Of a stretch of DNA of 64,000 bases, positions 61,455 through 64,000 are shown one piece after another. Source of the DNA: Watersipora subatra. Taxonomy: Eukaryota > Bryozoa > Gymnolaemata > Cheilostomatida > Watersiporidae. Both the position numbers and the translations under genes were made by a program. Location of the stretch: assembly GCF_963576615.1 (NCBI RefSeq), contig NC_088711.1, positions 35,514,121-35,578,120 of the forward strand. The letters are read 5' to 3'. Position 1 is the first letter of the stretch; each line of letters opens with the position of its first letter. The notes under the pieces were generated by a model, which searched no databases, was not told the origin of the DNA, and worked only from the letters and a program-made list of their open reading frames with translations.

Positions 61455-61935
61455 TATATGTGTGCATGTATATATGTGTGCATGTATATATGTGTGTGTG
61501 TATATATGTGTGTATGTGTATATCGTGTATGTGTATATATGTATATATGTATGTGTGTATAAATATACATGTGTGTGTGTGTTTGTGTGTGCGTGTATAT
61601 ATGTGTGCATGTATATATGTGTGCATGTATATATGTGTGTGTGTATATATGTGTGCATGTATATATGTGTGTGTGTATATATGTGTGTATGTATATATGT
61701 GTGCATGTATATATGTGTGCATGTATATATGTGTGTGTGTATATATGTGTGCATGTATATATGTGTGTGTGTATATATGTGTGTATGTATATATGTGTGT
61801 ATATATAAATGTGTTTATGTGTATATTGTGTATGTGTATATATACATGTATATATGTATGTGTGTATACATGTATATGTGTGTGCGTGCGTGCATGTGTG
61901 CACACGTGTGTGTGTGTGTGTGCGTGCGCGTGTGA
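61455..61935. repeat. TG-rich minisatellite (16-bp ATGTGTGCATGTATAT units)
   Basis: Alternating purine-pyrimidine array mixing ATGTGTGCATGTATAT and TGTGTGTGTATATATG units and ending in pure TG and TGCG tracts. The open frames in all six readings are by-products. Confidence 0.92.
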
Positions 61936-63100
61936 TAAGGTCTTTAAACTAAAAAAGTTTATATTATTAAAAATTTAATTATTAACACTGACTGATACGT
62001 GAGGTTGATGCCTCTTGTGCTGGTGACCCCAACAATGTCGTCGAAGCCTTTCAATACTATAACCAGTGAATCCGTAGATAAAAATATTGGCCAAGTTCAA
62101 TGATGATTTTAGTTAATAAAACTTTAAATTTAATAAACATAACCTACATATAAATAAGCACTTGTTGTAAGTTGCCAATGGCTGTAATGAAAGTGACATT
62201 GACATCTGTGAGAGCAGCATCTAAGAGAGATCGTATTTTCAAGTTTTCAATACTATGGAATTAACATGTAATTTTGAGTGCTACTAAACAATATCTCGTC
62301 TCTATTGAACAAAACCCTGAGTGAAATAGACGCTAGTCGGAAGACAACTTCAAATTTAAAAAATTCATTATCAGCTGGTACATGCAGATAGTTCATGACA
62401 TCAACAAGCCAATTCATAGCAATTAAGACAGTCCACTAGTTTGAAATCTGTACAGATTTAAACAAAACGAGAAAACTGACTAGCCATCAAAGCACTATTT
62501 CATTGGTCAAATGTGCAAGCTCTACACTGTTAGCTATGAAAGGACTGTTCTGCTCAGCAGTTATTTTTTATGCAAAGAGAATACTATAACATCAATACTT
62601 ACTTATTGAAGCCAGAACAACTAATAGAAAGTGAAACTGAGTGAAGAGCTTAAACTGATCGATAGCTACTGCTGTCGACTAACAGACTCATTCAGTTAGC
62701 TGCATAAGAATTTGTAAAGGCCTAGTATTGAATGCCGTTACTTAATGCGCTATAGAATTATAGAATGATGCATTCTATTGGCCTAAGTGATCACAAAAGA
62801 CTTAGTTTATTGTAAGCATGCAAATCATAATACAGGGTGTTTGCTTTTGACATCAAACACCAACAGATTCCTAGAATGTGATGTCAGAATAAGTTTCAGT
62901 ATTGAGAATACTGTTGGCCCGGAAATCCTTTTAGTAGAACATTGTTAGTAGCACCCAGTTTATTTCTTTACTTCTGAAACCTATGAAAGACAGCTCTTTT
63001 ATTTTATGATTAAAACTAGTGGAATGCCCGGCATTGTACGGGTAGTAAAAATCTACTATATAAATGGCAATCGTTGTCTGTGTGCGTGCGTGTGTGTGTA
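61936..63100. other. No gene seen
   Basis: AT-rich. A GGAATGCCCGGCATTGTACG motif at about 63020-63045 resembles ends of dispersed repeats. I could not assign it. Confidence 0.4.
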
Positions 63101-63116
63101 TCCACCTTATAGAGTA

Positions 63117-63240
63117 CCGTACTTTTCAGACTATTAGCCGCTACTCTTTTCTGATGGTTTGTGAGCCATGCGGCTTACATAAGGATGCGGCTATTCTGTG
63201 GTGTTTTCTTTCACCGCTAAGGCGCACTAACAGGAATCTC
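63117..63240. mobile_element. Possible MITE of the 'CCGTA-TTTTCAGACTAT-AGCCGC' type
   Basis: ACCGTACTTTTCAGACTATT, then AGCCGCTAC and two later ATGCGGCT repeats, resemble a repeat family I recall from many animal genomes. Class and exact limits are not determined. Confidence 0.4.
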
Positions 63241-64000
63241 CGGTTAGTACGCCAACTGAATCAATATGAGTAGTATAAATAGATTATAGAGCGGTCTTTC
63301 CTTTTTCGATTCGATCGTACGAAGCGAACTTAATATATATGTATAAGTAGTAAAATTAAATTAGTAGTAAATATTAGTAATGAATTAAATAAAATTTACT
63401 ACTCATTAAATAAATTAATGAGTAGTAAATTACATCTAATTAATATTTACTGCCAACGTGTACCGGGAAGGTCACGTGAACGTTTGTTTCTTGCGGCTAC
63501 TGGAAAAAACGCTGTTCTCACCTACTAAATTTCTACATTGAAAAGGTTAGTACTTTTTATTCAATGTTGTATTGTCTATGAATTGCCACACCTCCACTAC
63601 ATAACCCTTTCACTTGCGTCCATGTACAATTTTAGCTATCGGCCTACTGCCAGCCATTTTGCCGATATTGCTTCATGATATATTTTTAATTTGAAACTCC
63701 ATCTAGAACATTTGTTTTGGTTATATCGTCGATTTTGCCAACATGTTAACAAACACTGCTATGCAAAAAATTCATTGTATCTATACTTTGTGCACAGCCT
63801 CACACACTAAAGCGATGTGAGGCTACGAAGCTAAAACGATCCTCTACAATGTTCCTTATTCTTACAAAACCAATCCTTTCACCACCATCAGAGTCAGTGC
63901 AGCTATTGCTATTTTTACTATCTGTGTAATCACAAAAATCTAAATCTGAATCGGCTATAATGTCATCAACATAAGTAATTGTTTTCTAACTCGGTGGCGT
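63241..64000. other. No gene seen
   Basis: AT-rich, with short ATTAGTAGTAAAT repeats at 63345-63450. No coding or RNA feature was recognised. Confidence 0.45.

Noticed and set aside
61363-61978. His-Thr-Tyr and Cys-Val-Tyr-Met rich frames
   Set aside because: Produced by TG/TA-rich minisatellite DNA.

Overview
This is a eukaryotic, animal-type window: genes are split by GT-AG introns, about 16% of the sequence is tandem arrays, and DNA-transposon and LTR-retrotransposon remnants are scattered through it. The collagen type (Gly-X-Thr repeats poor in Gly-X-Pro) resembles the threonine-rich cuticle collagens known from annelids, so a lophotrochozoan-like invertebrate is my best guess. The phylum cannot be fixed from sequence reading alone.

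Region 1 (1-15,420, + strand): the 3' part of a very large collagen-like gene. Fourteen exons are visible; the 5' end lies outside the window. Eight and a half exons encode about 2,550 residues of Gly-X-Y with no interruption seen by eye. Five exons of EGF-like and four-cysteine modules follow, and a last exon encodes one transmembrane helix and a short cytoplasmic tail. All introns are phase 1.

Region 2 (15,660-38,024, - strand): a complete 11-exon SLC22-type (organic cation/anion/carnitine transporter) gene that converges on the collagen gene. The joined frame gives about 520 residues, the normal family length. Its introns are swollen by at least nine tandem arrays, including a 3.3 kb satellite of 16-bp units and a 22-bp array that copies the exon 3 5' splice site about 22 times. 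Its introns also carry a hAT-type element with an 8-bp target duplication, a pogo/mariner-like element and other repeats.

Region 3 (38,025-48,981): intergenic. It holds interspersed repeats, a long-TIR foldback element and a young Ty3/gypsy-type LTR retrotransposon (43,611-47,094) with 150-bp LTRs and a 5-bp target duplication. A perfect 19-bp-arm hairpin lies at 48,048-48,090.

Region 4 (48,982-60,556, - strand): a complete eight-coding-exon myo-inositol oxygenase gene (MIOX, 281 residues, all six iron ligands conserved). Its introns carry TIR elements, a 19-bp array and a 25-bp array.

Region 5 (60,557-64,000): upstream of MIOX, with a TG-rich minisatellite and one interspersed element; no gene was recognised.

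Functionally the three genes are unrelated as far as can be seen: an extracellular-matrix or cuticle-type membrane protein, a plasma-membrane solute carrier, and a cytosolic inositol-catabolic enzyme. Exon borders were placed by hand from splice consensus, reading-frame phase and family alignment; no transcript data were available.
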